Shown: positions 44,390-59,800, counted from the stretch's first letter. The stretch is DNA of 64,000 bases from Sisyra terminalis (GCA_958496175.1 OY292276.1:17626001-17690000), one strand, 5' to 3'. The notes: generated from the letters alone by a model not told the origin. Numbers and translations: made by a program.

Positions 44390-45930
44390 TTCAAATTTCA
44401 ATTTCATATAGTAATAATATCTATGGCTTTACGAGCATCACTTGATGTTATTCGATATTAAATTAATTTGAAGTTTTTCATCATTAACCACCAATTTTTA
44501 AATATTAAGTTCTTGTAAAAATTCAAAAGCTTGAAAAGTTTGAAATCATTTGTAAACGTAAAAAATATATAGGTTCTCATAAGTATACCACATGATGTAT
44601 ACTTACCGTTTTCAATAAAATAAAGTTCAACATATGAACGACTTATGATCGTCATTTTATCAAACTTTTGACCCAGTAAATATGCCAGAAAAGAAGAGAT
44701 TTTACCCTACTATTTTCTTTTTGAGTTCACACCCTGAATTTGGGTGATGATACGTATAATACTTTGCAAGTACACATAAATGTTAAGGTATAAAAAATCT
44801 AATCAAAGTATAATACACTTTCACTCGTTTCTTTTGGTTCACTTTTTATTTTCCGAAAATGTTGATTTCTTTATGTATTTTAAGCAGTGGATTCACGTAA
44901 AATGATGTGTTGTTAATATAAAAATTGGTCATTTTTTATAATCGATTCCACAAATAATCCAAATTATATCATAAGTTTTTTGGTCTACATTGACTATAAC
45001 TAACATTACCTGATTGAAGTACATATTTTAACAGTGTTCATATTTGAATTGTAACAAGGAAACAATTAATTCCAATTTTCACCTACCTGTCCGCTTAATA
45101 TGAATAATAAACTCTTTTCTCTAGCTTATGCACTTTCTTATGTATTTGATATCTATTATCAAAATTTTTCTTTGTTGTTTAAAAATATACACTTATTTAA
45201 AGGAGAAACTTTACCTGCTCTTTTCTTCATGTAAGTTGCATACTATTTTAGAAAACATCGCCATGCAAAGTTACAAAAACAGATTTGAAATTAAAAATAC
45301 AGTTTTATTGAAAAAAATTTTTTCTTAACTTCAGGAATATAACTAAGAAAAATATATGCATAGAGTTTGAAACAATCTGTATGTTTAAAAAAATAACTTT
45401 AAATTAAATTAATTTAAATTAACTTTTAAATTAACTTTGATTTGTCATCATGTGTTACACTTAATACTAGAATTCTTATATGTTTAGATTGATAAAACTC
45501 CTGTTACAGCTCCAAATATTGACTTCAGAATCATTTTCTAAAACACGAAGGATATGCATGTAATACTTAAATCTTTCAACGAGATTAAGTATCTATAGAA
45601 AAGGATTATATAACAATTTTGTGTCAGTAAGGAATACAATCATTTATAAAAACCTTTTTTGTTTCATTTAACTATACTTTTTAATATATACAAGATTAAT
45701 ATGAAGAAGCTCTAAAAGTAATAATAAGAAGGAAATGTATGCCGTCATGGATTTTCCCATCGTTCGTCTTTTAAATATAAAATTTAAGGCGGTTAAAAGC
45801 TCTATCCAGCTAATTTTATTTTTATGTCCACCGGGTTGCATATGAAGCAAAACAACGAAAGCTCAATAATGCATATTAAATTGCTGCAATATACAAGTGA
45901 TAAAAATGCATAAAAAACTCATATTTTTTT
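44390..45930. other. AT-rich spacer, no gene seen
   Basis: Open frames at 44458-44655, 45128-45328 and 45668-45850 are low-complexity with no domains or splice context. Nothing supportable. Confidence 0.5.
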
Positions 45931-45936
45931 ATTTTT

Positions 45937-47100
45937 TTGGAAAATAAGTTAATGGGTAAGTATCAATGTTAAGACTTGTAAGTTTTACTAGTTGAATTTT
46001 TTGGTATAAATGAGGCTGTTTGATTAATAAACATCATAAACAATAACAGAGAGTTATTCAATGGATTTGGATCGTTCATATTTTTTCAAATGGACTTTGG
46101 AGGACTGGATGTGGTCATTCGAGAATCATGAATCATATTTATAAAAGATGCAGAAATGCAACTAAGGAGGACTACTAAATAGATAAGATTTAGTCCAGAG
46201 TGTAAAAGGGCTGCCACAATTTCAATTCAAAGTTTCAAAAAAGGAAATTTTCACGGAAAAAATAAGGATATTGAGGATAGTTATTCTTTTCTGGAAATGA
46301 GCGGAGATCTAGGCTAAATATTTTTCGCTTATAATTTCCATTTTATTACTTTTAAGGCTTTCACTGCTCTTATATATTTGAGTTGTTAGAAACCTAGACA
46401 TCTTTTTAAGTATTAACGCTTAATGAAAAAAAGTTATTTAAATTTTCCGTTAATTTTTGAACTACTATTTGATGATACATCCGAACGTTCTTTCAAAAAC
46501 ATAATCTCATCTTTTCTTTGAACTAACTTTATGTTTCAACAATATTTAAATCTCTGAAATACAATAAGTCATGATTGTGGTTGGGGTAAATCGAATTAAA
46601 ACAATGCATACTAGTAAAACATTGATATTCAATATTATTTAATTATACAAGTCATACAAGTAATATACATTAAACATGAGTTTTTTGTATATCAATAATA
46701 GTTTACATAAATTATATGTAAGTAATTGTTTTGCTCGTATTATAAGTGTAGCTATGTTAATTAAATGTTAACATTTTTAAATTTTGGTATTATCATTTAT
46801 CATTAGATCACTGGTTCACTTTAAGGGCATTGATTTCTGGAAGTATTACTTTAAAGCACTGATTTGGTAGATAATCCTTTTGCATCCTTCTCGATGCAAA
46901 TTATAACCCTCATAAAATTTATTAATGATTTTTGAATAAATCGCATCCACTTTTCAAAGCAATGAACGATCCAAATCCATTGAATGATTTTCTGATGTTT
47001 TATTGATCGAACTGCTTCATTTGTACCAATAAATTCAATTAGAAAAGCTTACAAGTCTCAATAACATTGACACTTACTAATTAACTTATCTCCCAAAATA
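45937..47100. repeat. Inverted repeat pair plus dispersed repeat copy B
   Basis: About 45937-46081 (plus) and 47097-46964 (minus) are reverse complements sharing AAGTTAAT..GTAAGT.TCAATG, a TAGTTGAATTT/TAATTGAATTT block, and the exact TTCAATGGATTTGGATCGTTCAT. Between them, 46190-46320 matches a unit of the 3.7-5.0 kb array (CCACAATTTCAATTCAAAGTTTC), and 46540-47110 matches 3030-3600. So several pieces of the same family sit at both ends of the nanos/SPH interval. Minus-strand reading gives LIEFIGTNEAVRSIKHQK, exon-like but unrecognised. Confidence 0.6.
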
Positions 47101-47129
47101 AAAATAAACTTCTTTTTCAATTGTATTTT

Positions 47130-48880
47130 TCAAAAATTAAATTTGCAGTATTGTCTTGTATTTGTATGTATATGTAACCTGTTGAGCATAAAAATAGCTT
47201 AAAAGAGCTTTAAACCGCATTACTATTTATCATGTTTAAAATTCGAACGTTGGAAAACACCCATGACCACATACGTTTCTTTCTTATGGCTACATTTGAA
47301 TCTTTTTAATCCTGTAAATATTGAAAAATGCAGTAAAATAATTTTTTTTTTTATAAATTAGTGTTTTTTTATTGATACAAAATTGTAATATAACTCACTT
47401 CGAGGATACTCGTACTTATTCTTATTGGAGTACTTACTAATTATTATATCGTCATCCTTCGTGTTTCAGAAAATGATTCTGAAATCATTTTCTGAGCCGT
47501 AACAGGAATCTCCATAATCAAAACAGCTGAAAATTCTAGCCAAAAACTAATTTTTTTGATTTAAACATTGAGCATTTAAATATTCTTTTACAATTAATAT
47601 TAATTCTTCCATATGATTTCAAATCCTAAAAATGTGTTTTGAACCTCTTTTCAGCACATAAAAACTAAGCACTGAATTGACGGAATTACACCAAATCTTT
47701 TTCCTATTAAAATTGAAAATTATTTGGCCAGTCCAATTTCATTGTAATTTTGTGCAATTTTCACCCACATCGTTAAAACGACAAACTGTTAACGTTCAAA
47801 ATGGTAATATAATTTCTCAATCAAGTAGGCAGCACTGAGATCTGAGATATAGATCTAGCCTACATCTCAATGGGAGGCAAAACCATTATGACCATTACGA
47901 TGACTAAAATCTCAGTAGATTAAACTTGGCTGCCATTGCAGATTAATTTGGAATTATCCTAATTTTGATTTTTTACCTCAAACGAAAATCAAAATTGTTG
48001 ACTGTTTTTTGTGTCTGTGGGTCGAACCTTTTATGATTTCGCGATTGAAATTTTACGGCCAATTCGCCCTAGTGTAGGAAAAGTATTTAAAATGAAAAAA
48101 AGTTGTCATTTTCCAGTGAATCTTTCTAATTGAGGATAAGTGGTATCATCTAAAAATAAAAGATAAAAACACAATTTATTTTTGATATGAATGATATCTC
48201 TTCAATTTATTTTCATCTATCTTCTCTATAATATAAATGTCGGATCAGCAATGAAGAAAGGACTAAAATGCGTATTTCAAATCAAATCAAGTTACATTTT
48301 TCATACAAAATTTTTAATTAGTAAACAAATCTTCCCTTAGGTCTATTGTCACACGTTTATTTTACACAGAACTTGTAAAATAGGCACTCAACTAATAACA
48401 TGTGTATTTCTTCTGATTTTTCAAAAATGTAATTACATTTATATAAATTGATAGAGTAGGATACAATTGTTTTGCTCTTATCATTTAGAATGTTAATATG
48501 TTTTATATTAATAATGTTATAAATATATGACAAAAATCTATTAGACTAGAAACTATATCTAATGTATTACAGTATTATTATTATTCATATATAATATATA
48601 ATATTAAATAGTAATATAATAATAATAATGCAAATAGTTTGTAGAATTATAGTATTTTTTGATAATATAGTAATATGTATACCTAAAATATATATAAATA
48701 CAAATATAATATATACGAATGTAATAAGAATATTCTTTTTTTTTTTATTTTGTAGATTATACATGGACAAATACTGGGTATTTTTTAATTCTATTTTTAT
48801 TTATATATTTATATTTTTTTTTACTAGAACTTAAATATAAACTATTTTATTATTATTATTAATAAGCACTATAATTTGGT
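47130..48880. other. AT-rich spacer; imperfect palindrome at 47.8 kb
   Basis: About 47826-47936 is an imperfect inverted repeat (AGGCAGCACTGAGAT against ATCTACTGAG..CCAAG..GGCAGCC on the other strand). The remainder, especially 48480-48860, is nearly pure A/T. No gene seen. Confidence 0.4.
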
Positions 48881-49086
48881 GTGGAAAGATTCAATTGGAT
48901 AAACAAGATCGTCAGTACCATGATATATTGAAACATATTAAACAATTTGATCCGTTTTGTCGGAATTCTAACAATGAGTTTGTAGAAAATTTTCCATTCA
49001 TTGTTCGTTCAAGTAATACTTTGATTCAATACTTATTGATGGCAGTTACAAATGGTGGGCTTGATGACTTCTTAGCTACAATATAA
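48874..49086 (+). other. Isolated open reading frame, 63+ codons, possible terminal exon
   Basis: A frame ending at TAA 49084-49086 uses markedly less A/T-biased codons than its surroundings and reads RQYHDILKHIKQFDPFCRN and FPFIVRSSNTLIQYLLMAV. It looks like real protein but matches no family that I recognise and has no ATG near its start. A T-rich acceptor-like tract ends in TTTTGTAG about 120 bp upstream, in a region with stops. It could be the last exon of an unseen gene or a relic of a transposase. Confidence 0.35.
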
Positions 49087-49089
49087 ACT

Positions 49090-52000
49090 ATTTTTACATT
49101 TACGTTATGTAATGTTTATTACAGTTATACAAAATACTGATTTCTATTTAAAAAAATACTTATGTTATACATGCGTTTTATCTAATATTGAAAATAATTT
49201 TTTTAAATATTTGAGTTAGCAGTCTGTTATATGAATGTGTTTTAATGAATTTCTAACAAGTGCAACAGTTAAACGTTTTTATTTTACAAGTATTACAAAT
49301 TTTATTGCATGCCAATCATATTAAGTAATAACCAAATGAATAATTTGAAAAGCAAACGGTTTCCATATTTTTTATTCCTCAAAAAGATTGTCATGCTTAT
49401 ACTAATGTCCGATTCAATTTAAAAAAAAAAACGGTTAAGTTAATTTATTGTTGAAGGCAATCTCTACAAATTAATTCCAATAAAAAAATACTTTGTTTTT
49501 TCAAACGTCTTACTTTTTATTTTCTTTAAGATGTTATTGTATCTGTATATATGTATGATTAATAAACCCTTAAAATAATTTACATTTTCAAAATCAGGAT
49601 TCACATTCCCCGCTGTAATAATTTTTCCAATAGCTGCTTACATTGTCAAGTTATACAATGACGTAATAAAAATCGATCGATTTGAAAACTTTTACTTTGA
49701 AAATGACAATTATTTATATTACAATCCAATTCATATATTGGACTTCTAATTTTATTCTTATTTGATATAACGATTTTAACAGTAAGTTTGATTTGACGAT
49801 CAAGTTTACGAGCAGGTGTTGTGATATGTGCTCTAGTTAATAGGTACTAAGCTTTTTACTTTAGGAAGCAATCGTTTTGTGGCAAATATAAAGAAGTTTT
49901 ATTTAATACTTCAAATTTACAATTTGGTATTATACTATCACGGTCATTTTCAAATATTAATTAATTTTATTTTCTTATGAATTAATCGAAAAAATAGATT
50001 CAGATAAATATAATTATAGGTACTTTAATAATATTACACATTAATACGAACATATAAAGTAATTTAACTGATACTAATTGCGTGTACACAAATAAATATT
50101 ACAATTGTCAATTTTTTTTCTTAATACAAAAAATGATTATAAATGGAATTAATACAACTGCTACTTAATTATTACTTTTATATTGCATCAAGAATAAGCA
50201 AAATCTAATTAAAAAGAGTGTAATAAAAACACTAACTAAAAATTACAATTTGATGGATTTCAAACGCATAAACTAAAATATATTTTAAATTATTTTACAA
50301 GACATTTTTAATACACTAATTTCAATATTATAATAAACAAGAATTATATTCTGGTAAATTATTTTGGTATATATGGAATACATTTGGAAAAATGAGCACA
50401 GTGTTAATGTAACAGATGCTCTTTAAAGCTTTTTCCCTTAAAAATATGAAATTAATTGTTACATTATTATTTGAACAAGATGACTAGATGAAGATACGTA
50501 TGATTTATGAAAAACAATCACTACGAATAATTAAAAACTAAAAAAATTAAGAGTAAAACTTTAGCCTTATATTTAGATCCAGAAGATACGATTACAACGT
50601 ATTTGAAATCAAAACGCAATGATGACATTGTTGCTAATCTAATAAGTTAAATAATTTACAGACCTATGCTTAAATATTATCGAATTTGGTCTAAATCTTT
50701 GATCATAAGTTTTTTTTTTTGTTTTAAAGAAAGCATCGCGATGAAACATAATGAAAATAATTGAATTTTTAGATTCATGAAAAATTTTATTTATCTTTTT
50801 TTGGCATACATTTTAAAATTTGAAATTATATTTTACTTGGAATTTTATAGAATTATTTATTGTGGTTCTTAAAAATATTCAGTTGAACTGGTATATAGTA
50901 TAAGAATAAATACATTTACTTTTTGAATGTATTATTTGATATTTATTACACTCTTTATAATTAACTATTTTACAAATGTAAACATAAGAATATACATAAC
51001 CAATTCTTTAAATGGTCTGTTAAAAAATAAAGAGACTATTAATGAATTGTTTTGTTCTCATAAACAGCTGCCAATTATAGCTCCATTAAAAATTTTACAA
51101 TAAATAAATTCATGAAAATGTAATTGGCTTTGCATTATCAGTCCTTGGATTTTCTATGCGTGAATTTTCATGTTTGCATTATGAATACATGTGTACGTCT
51201 TTATCAGATCCTACCGTTTCATTGATTTTGTGATTCGCTATTTTTTCAATGGTCTAAAATTAATTGATTTATAAATAAGTCGACAAATAAATAATATTTT
51301 AATTTAATTCGAAGAAATTATAACGAAGACACGAAGTAAATGTCTCAAGATTCTCAAATTGCAGTAATCGTAGAATGGCATTAGCGTAATTAAATAAATC
51401 GTAATAAAACTATATTCAGTCTGGTTAAATTAATTAAATTTAATCGCATTTAATATTCAAAATAGTATAAATATTTTTAATTCTTTGGCTTATTCTGTAC
51501 CTATGTATAATTGTTCAAACCAAGGACAGAATGCATGAAATGGAGATCACACTCAAATTAAATTAATAATATATGCCAATTAAATAACAAAACTGAACAA
51601 TCCAATGAATTTATGTAAGAAAATAAGAAAAATTTGAGAAATTTAAACTTAATACAAAGTTTTTCTTTTTAGAAAACAAACCTACCAATATAAATTACGA
51701 TAGAAAGCTTTTTTTCATATAATCAACACAATTACATATTTTGTCAAAGCATGGTTTTCTTAAGGAATTTTATTGCTATTTTAGCGTAAAATGTTTTACA
51801 TTTTAAAAGCAAAAAAAAACCATAAAAGAAGTATGAACGAAAATGTCCGAGAAAGTATTGAAATCTTAAGCTATGGAAAAATATTGTTTAGCTAATCTAT
51901 TCAAATATATAAATAAGCAATAGTTAATTTATAGAGCGAAATTATAAATACTTTTATTTGAATGTAATAACAAGATTCATACAGTCTTCAGTATAATGGA

Positions 52001-53300
52001 ATAATACTTATTTTAATATATATATAGATAATATTGATATGTACCATGACAGAAATTTTCGTCCACAGAAATAATTACAAAGACATTCGGCAAAGAAAAA
52101 TATGAAATACTTTTAATTTATTAGAAGGTCGTTTACCAATTTTAAATTTTTACAAAGATTTATGTAACACTATTCAACTAAGAATGTTCTTCAATAAGCA
52201 AATACGAGAAGATTGTTTTTCTGTATTAGGAAGAGTTTTAAACCGGTATCAACAGTTTGTTATAGTGAAATGGGTGTATATCTAAAGGTGGTATTTTTCA
52301 AGAATTCTGTGAAATTTGTTAATAATTTGGTATTTTGAAACATTAAGATCATACATTTTAATGAAAAACACTCCGTAATATTCTCTCATAATACCAAAAT
52401 CGAATTTTCGTTTTTCCATTGTTGTTTATACGTATTTTTTTATAAAAAAGTTAGCGTTCAGATATCTAAACTTCTCTCAATTTAAGTAACTAATTCTGAG
52501 ATTTCTTTTCATATTTTAATGAAAATTGTTCTGTTAATTCCTTCAAGTAGAAAACTTTATGAAACATTTAAATTGTCGTAGACTTTTTAGTTTAATATAT
52601 AAAAATATTGTAACTGTGTTGATCGTATTGCACTACTTAAGGATATCAAACTGTAAAATCAAAAATATAAAAAAAACAGTATATCTGTCATGTATAAATA
52701 CTGATAAATAAAACATAAAAACAATAAATTCATTTAAAATATGGAATTAAAACTTATACGTTACGCATATTGAATGGAAATTAAAAAGAGGCAACATAAA
52801 TAATATAAATATTGTTTCACCATGCTTTTCATTTTAAAAATCATAACTACACATTTCTAAATGTACACAGTTTTGCAGCATTGAAAACGGTGTAGAACTA
52901 AAGAAAAACGTGGGGCTACTACAAATAAAATATTGCAGCTAAAATAGTTACAATCAAGTATGGAGTCAATTACAAAATACGTTTTGGATGTATTTTAAAT
53001 TTTTTGAAAAATATACTTTACAATATATTTACACAGTGAATGTTTTCTTTTTAAATCAATGACCCTAAGTATTAAAGCTTTTCTTTTTTATGTATTGTTT
53101 TATAATACAATTGTATTTTTTTATGTTTAGGTCATAGAAATCTTGCAATATTTTCATATTTAGTAAATTGCAATGAAAGAAATGTATAGAAAAATATAAT
53201 TTCACTGTAATATTGAAAAAAAGAAAGTTGAAAATTTTAGTTTTACATTGTTTATGTGAACTAATAACATTTAGTAAATAATTTGTCACAATTCGATCAG
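49090..53300. other. Long AT-rich intergenic stretch
   Basis: No gene, RNA or bounded element recognised on either strand. The right end may include 3' UTR of the BTB-Psq gene; an AATAAA (minus) is at 53313-53308, about 510 nt beyond that gene's stop. Confidence 0.5.
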
Positions 53301-53821
53301 CTTAAAGTTTATTACGTATGATGTATTTACACAAAAACATTTACTAATTGTTACGCTACACACATGCAACTAATGGCATTCGCATTCATTGTTAAGTTTT
53401 ACTCTTTTCATACTTGTGAATATTTTTTTGTTATAATTTGTATCTACTCTGATGCTAATTATATCAATAGTTTGTTCAACTCTGAACTTGAGTAAAGTCC
53501 ACAACGAATCGTTACAATACTTTTATACAACATTTTGCTATATTTTTTATGTATTTACAAAGAGAATTTAAGCAAAATGTGTAGAAAATATTGAGCAAAA
53601 TAACCGATATGTATTTGAATATTGGTTACTGTTAATAAAAATATAGCTCTTTATAGTATAGATTCGTCATGTATTTTACTGATATGACACTCGTATAAAA
53701 TGGATAATTGGCTTACATACTCTGATTGTAACCTAATCTGACCATCCGATACGCTTTTTCAATAAATTAAGTCATGATTCTGTAAGAAGAATGACGTGTT
53801 GTGTTTACGATACCGAATTGA

Positions 53822-56800
53822 CTATTGTAAATCCACCTCGGAGTGATTGTCGTCTGGATGATTATTTGCTTGAGATACTGTTACTATCGGTGGTTCCTTT
53901 TTATGTACTTTATCTTTTTTGATAATAGTTATGTCAGGATGGTTGGGTAAAACAGTTTTTGTTACATTTTCACCGACTTTAATACTTACAGATGGCGAAT
54001 CAGGAAGAATATGGTTGCTATCACTGTTATCTGATTCGCCTTCACCTTCATCATCTCCACGAATGTCATAGCTATAGCTGCTTGTTGAAGCGTCTTGATC
54101 AGTACTGTTCAATGATATGAGGTAGTTTGATAATGTTTGTGGAGTTACATTTAGTTGCTCGGCTGCCCGAAATAACGTCATTTCTTTACGCTGTAGTTTT
54201 GCAAGAATATCTGCCGGTCCTTGATCAGTCCAAAAGTCTCGTACTCTAAAAATCCAAAAAATGGGTTGTTAGGAACAAAACTATCAAAATCTATTTCTTT
54301 AAAATTATATTATATGCTTTCTTACTTAGGTAAAAAAAGATAATCATCATAATCTTATTAAAAAATACATTTTTAAGAGTTGTTAAAAAGAATTTTTACT
54401 ATATAAAAATTAACTGCACTGCTTAAGTACCAACAATCTTGTTGATATTTCTCTGAGATTCTGATAGTCCAAGTTTACATCTATTACTTTGAGTATGTTC
54501 TAAGCTCTAACGAACCAACTTTCATTTTAATAAAGTAGTTTTTCTTTTAAAAAAATGAACCCGCTTTAATATTAACTCTTCCCCATCCCAAATAAAATGT
54601 TAGCAACCATTACATTAACGTTTTTTTATTCAAAAACAGTTATCTATTATAAGTACAAAAGTTTTGCTCGTGTTACAATAAAGCATAAACAGAATCTGAA
54701 TTAATTGTAAAAGCAATGAATCTTAAAATAACTATTCGTAGAATTTTGATAAAAAATTAACATGAATGAGATTTCATTGAATTCTTAAGTATGGAAAGTA
54801 TCGGCCGCAAGTATATAATTATAAAAAATTCATTCCTTCTTTTACAAAAAAACACATAGTTCGAATAAAAAGAGTAGTTGTACTATACAAATTTTGTAAG
54901 ACAAATCAGAACAAGAATAAAACAGAACATGTTTTGCTGATGCTTACGGTTAATTTCACCATTCTTATGGTAAAATTCAAATTTACTAGTTTTTAAAGTT
55001 TATGACGTATATATTTCGAGTTATGATAAGTTCTATTCGACTGGTGTTCTGTTTTGTCGAGTTCTGTTATATCCGGATAGCATAAAATACACACATCGCT
55101 GCATTAAAAAAAAAAAAGACACGAAAAGAGAGCAAAATTATGTAAGGGAGACAATTTGAAACTAAATTACTCTGTTAATGTATATTCAAATTTTACAGTA
55201 TAGTACTTCCTTTTAATACGTAAAACGTGAATTCGTAGTTAACACTTTATAATAAAGTTTCTCAACGCAGAGCTCACATCCCACAGGAGGCATTTAGAAA
55301 ACGGATTGGTCCAGAGTTTATAGAGTTGCTAAAGTCCAGAGTTTATTTACGTAGCAATTTTCAATACCTACTTAAAATGGTTTGTATGTTAAAGATGTAC
55401 AAGAATTTCACAAAGGTTAAAGACTAAAGCTCCCCAACTGTTTGCCTTGTTTTAACTTTTGCCTTTCTTAAATATTGCCTGCCATCCGATTAACATACTG
55501 GAATGTGCTCTTAGCAAAGGCGGATTTAGGGGGGGGGGGGGCACGAGGGCACGTGCCCCTCAGAGTATTTTTGTGTACTGTGGAGATTCCATAACAGTAC
55601 ATACTTAGAAGCAAATCAAATTATTAAAGTTGTGAAAATATATGAATAAAGTAACAGAAAGAATATTAGTGAAACTCTAGTCTATTTCTGGCTGGAATTG
55701 CGAATTTTTTTCGTGATTCCTTTCACGAAAAATGAAAGATGATATTGTGCCCCTCCTCAGAAAAAAATCCTGAATCCGCCCTTGGCTCTTAAGCTATAGA
55801 ACATTAGTGATCTCTGGCTTTTTTTGAAGGATTCTAGTTGATTGGTTCTAAGTAGAAAACTTATATATTTAATAAATCACAATTTGAATCAAAAAGAAAC
55901 TTATGATTAAAAAAATGATAATAACATAAACATAAATAGAATGAAAAATAAAAATTGGATTCACTTCTCAATTAATAAATGATATAATTCTTTATTAAAA
56001 GTCGATTTTTTACGTTGAAATAAATGAAATTCTATTTTTTGGTTCACGTGATTCAAGATTTTATTGCGTTATCCTTGAAAATAAAAAAAATATATTTTCA
56101 TTGAATAAAATAAGAAAAAGAGAAAAGCTTGCACCTAAATTTTTCGAAACAAGTTGTCGACGAAATAATAGATGAAGACAAATAATATAAAGTTCAAGAA
56201 ATATACAGGTTGATCCCTTAAGAACCAACCTTCCAAAATTCTTTAAAACAGCGGAAATTACGTCACATAGAAGTTAAATTACAAAATTATACTGTAAATT
56301 ATCGTACAATGATAGAATAAATTCAGGTCTTCTTAGTTTCAATCTTTGCATTGGTATAATTTTGGTCTGCTGCTATGATTAACCATGATGCCCTTCTTAA
56401 ATCCGTCCAATTAAAAAACTTTTGATCTGTCGATTTTGTCCATCATATCTTAAAAATATTCCAATATTATATACAGCTTAATATTTACAGCCACATGTAA
56501 CTACTGAAAATGATCTTTCCAAATTGGATTTTGATCCTTTTACTTCTAAGGTTTTTTAATATACTCTTAACTTATGATTATATGGTTAAAATAGATGTAC
56601 AAACATATATAATTTGTACCGAATTGATACTTTATTGGTAAATATAATTAGGAATGACTATTTTTTGAATATTATAGTACTTGAAAAAAAGTGAACTATG
56701 CTGAGAGAAAAGTTTGAGTTTTACGATGGTAATTTTGACTATTATAGTTACACATTTCTAAAAGTGATATTTTTAAAGTAAATAATATGAAGCCAATTTT

Positions 56801-59800
56801 TAAGCAACCGATATGAAAGGATTTTTGTGTAAAAAATTAATTAATTACCTATAAGGATGTTTCAAACATCCATACGCATCCCTATATCGACCATATAAAG
56901 TTCCATATGACACGCCTAATAACTCAGCAGCACTCTTCATTTCCAGCTCTTTACTTTTAATTGCTTCCATTACACGCCTCGTAAATGGTTCTTCCCAAAA
57001 CTGAGGACGCCTTCCAGTATTTAAATAATCATTCATTTTTATTACATCTGGCCATTGACTTTCTAACGCACTAAGACTTTCACTTCTCGCCGCTCCTGGT
57101 GTGGAAGATGCTGTAGAATTATTCGTACTATGTGATGTTGGTGTTGGAGTTAATGCTTGAGGTATTCCCACTTCGTTTTCTGCAGCACTTGTGTATTCAT
57201 GTCCATTCTCTGATTTGGCATAGTGATCCTAAAAAAAGAGTTACATATAAATTTATAGTTTTTAAATTACCATGACCACTTATGAAACTAAAAACCCATC
57301 CAATAAGAAATAAATAGATGCTACAAGTAGTAGCAGCGAGAATGAAAAATGTACGACAAATTGTCGACGAAATTGCAAACATAAAACACGCAACTAAAGT
57401 CACGCATATAGAAAATTGAAGTCCAAATGAAATATTTAAATTTCGATTTTTAAATATTTGTTTCAATTTTTTTCAAATAAGCACGAGCTCGAATACGTAA
57501 TGAACAAAAATGATTAATTGCAACAGCCATTAAATTGCATTTTTATGCTTTTGAAAATTATTGGCAAATAAAAAAATACAACTTGATTTATGCTAACTAT
57601 TTTAATATACAAAGACTGTTTTTATTTTTGGCTTTCCTGCATCAGAAAAAGTATAATTTCTTGCTTGTAAATAAGTGTTACTAAAAACTTGTTTGGTTCT
57701 CGAATTGCAGCATTTTTAAAAGCTTGTTAATTTAGCGTGTAATGATCAAAATGAATAATGCTTTCTGAACAATTCGCATCCATTTAGTATGAACAAGAAA
57801 CTTGCAAAAATAAATTAAAAATCAATACCACTACCTTCGTCAATTGAATTAATGTTACACAACTTTAAACAGTATAGTGGTGAAGTAAGATTCTTTCATA
57901 CTGATAAAACCATTAGAATATAAATTCAAACAATTTTTTATTTAAACCAGGTGATCTTTAGCGACCAATGTACTATTGTTTTCATTACAAATATGCTTAT
58001 CTACAATATTTTTTACCATAACAATAAAAATTCAACAATGTTTTCAAAGATAATCTAAAAGCTTTTGTGTTGCTTTTTACGAACAATATAATAATAGAAA
58101 TTTTTTCCAAAAATCGTAAATATATGAAACAAATTTTTAGAGCAATTCGTTTCTTTGGATAAAGTTTTGATTAGAGAGTATTTAATTTAGAATATAAAAG
58201 TAGTAATTCTAATAGGTTGTCATGAAAGTTCTGAGCTTTTTATGGCGTTATTTTGAGCGCATTTTTTTGGAAAAATACCTAACACATAAAATGTTGTTGT
58301 ACACCGATTTATAGAAAATTTTTGCTTAACAAAAGGTTACTGTCAATTTTTACTTAATCCTAATTTTATCCCTTTGTCTTAGAAAAAAATGCAACATGTC
58401 GAATAAGCAATTTCGAAAGATTTCTTATTTCAAATTGAGACAATCCATCGTGGAAACAGCTCAACAAATAAACAAACCTAATGTGAGACCCAAATAAGGT
58501 TGGATAAAGCACCATATATTTGTTGGTTCCAAAAATTCAAAGCTAAAGATTTCAGCTTCGTAGATGAGCCACGTAGTTATAGATCTACAGGAATCCAAGA
58601 CGAGATTTAGAAGAAACTTGGTGGAAGTAGACCCATTCTAAATAATTTAGGGAATTACGAATGAATTAGGGGTCACAATGCTGTTGCAGATTGTTTAAAA
58701 CGCATTGGAAAGGATAAGAAACTCAAAAATCGGGTGCCTTTCTTTCTCATGCTTAACCAAAATATCCCGTTTTTGGATCGAATTGTAACGTGATACGAAA
58801 AGTGGATCTTGTATGATAACCGCAGATGTTTAGGACATTGATTGAATGCTGACAAGCCTCCCAATCACTTCCCAAAGGCGAAGACCCTTCAAAAAAAGAC
58901 TATGGTTGCGGTATTGAGGTCGACGGGCAGTATGATCCACTACAACATTCTACAGCCGGGTCAAACTCTTACAGCGAAATTCTACTGCCAAAAAATTAGC
59001 GAAAAGTACCACAAATTTCGATCAAATACGATAAATATTCCGAAAGTTATTTTAGTTTGAAGTTTATCTATTAAAAAGTTCAGAACTTTCATGACAACTT
59101 AATACATGAATGAGTGTAAAATGTACTGAAGAAAATGAAATTTCATGAAAAACAAAAAAGATTTCAATTACGATATTGAAAAAAAACTATATTTTATTAT
59201 AGTAGATATCTATCTATACATTTCTAGAACCTATTGCGGTACAAATCTAGTTCTCGGAAAATTATTTTTCAAAATCAAAAAATTCCTTTATTAGGTATTT
59301 TTCTTCAAAAGAAATATATGGACATTGGGCAACATATAATTAATATTTTTTTCCGAGTTTATAGAAGGTTAAGCTTTTTCTGTAGCAGGAAAAACTAATC
59401 AAAGGAAGATCTGTAGTTACTGCAAGGAAATTAATTACTATAAGCATTATAACATTTTTTTCAATTTGTTAGAGTTCATTTAAACTTATTCTCATGGCGG
59501 TAAGATAACTTTTCTGTTAGATAAGATAATACGGAGTTTTATACGAATATTGAATACCCAATTTTAACCCATAAGATAAGCCCAATGACGTCAACTGATA
59601 CGAAAGCTCTGTACCCTACCAATACCGAAAAATCGAGTATACTAATCAAAGGTCATGATTAATAAAAAATACAAATTAAAATTTAAAAAAAATGATGATA
59701 CTAGATACTAGTAACTAGATAGCACATGATTTTACCATTTTTCTTTGAACTCGATGTTTGGAAGATTAATAAAAATTCAACAATAAATTTAAACAATGAC

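Noticed and set aside
48585..48834. Overlapping frames on both strands rich in Ile, Phe and Tyr
   Set aside because: Product of nearly pure A/T sequence.
58842..59060. Plus-strand 72-codon frame as a separate gene
   Set aside because: It is the C-terminal remnant of the dead mariner transposase.
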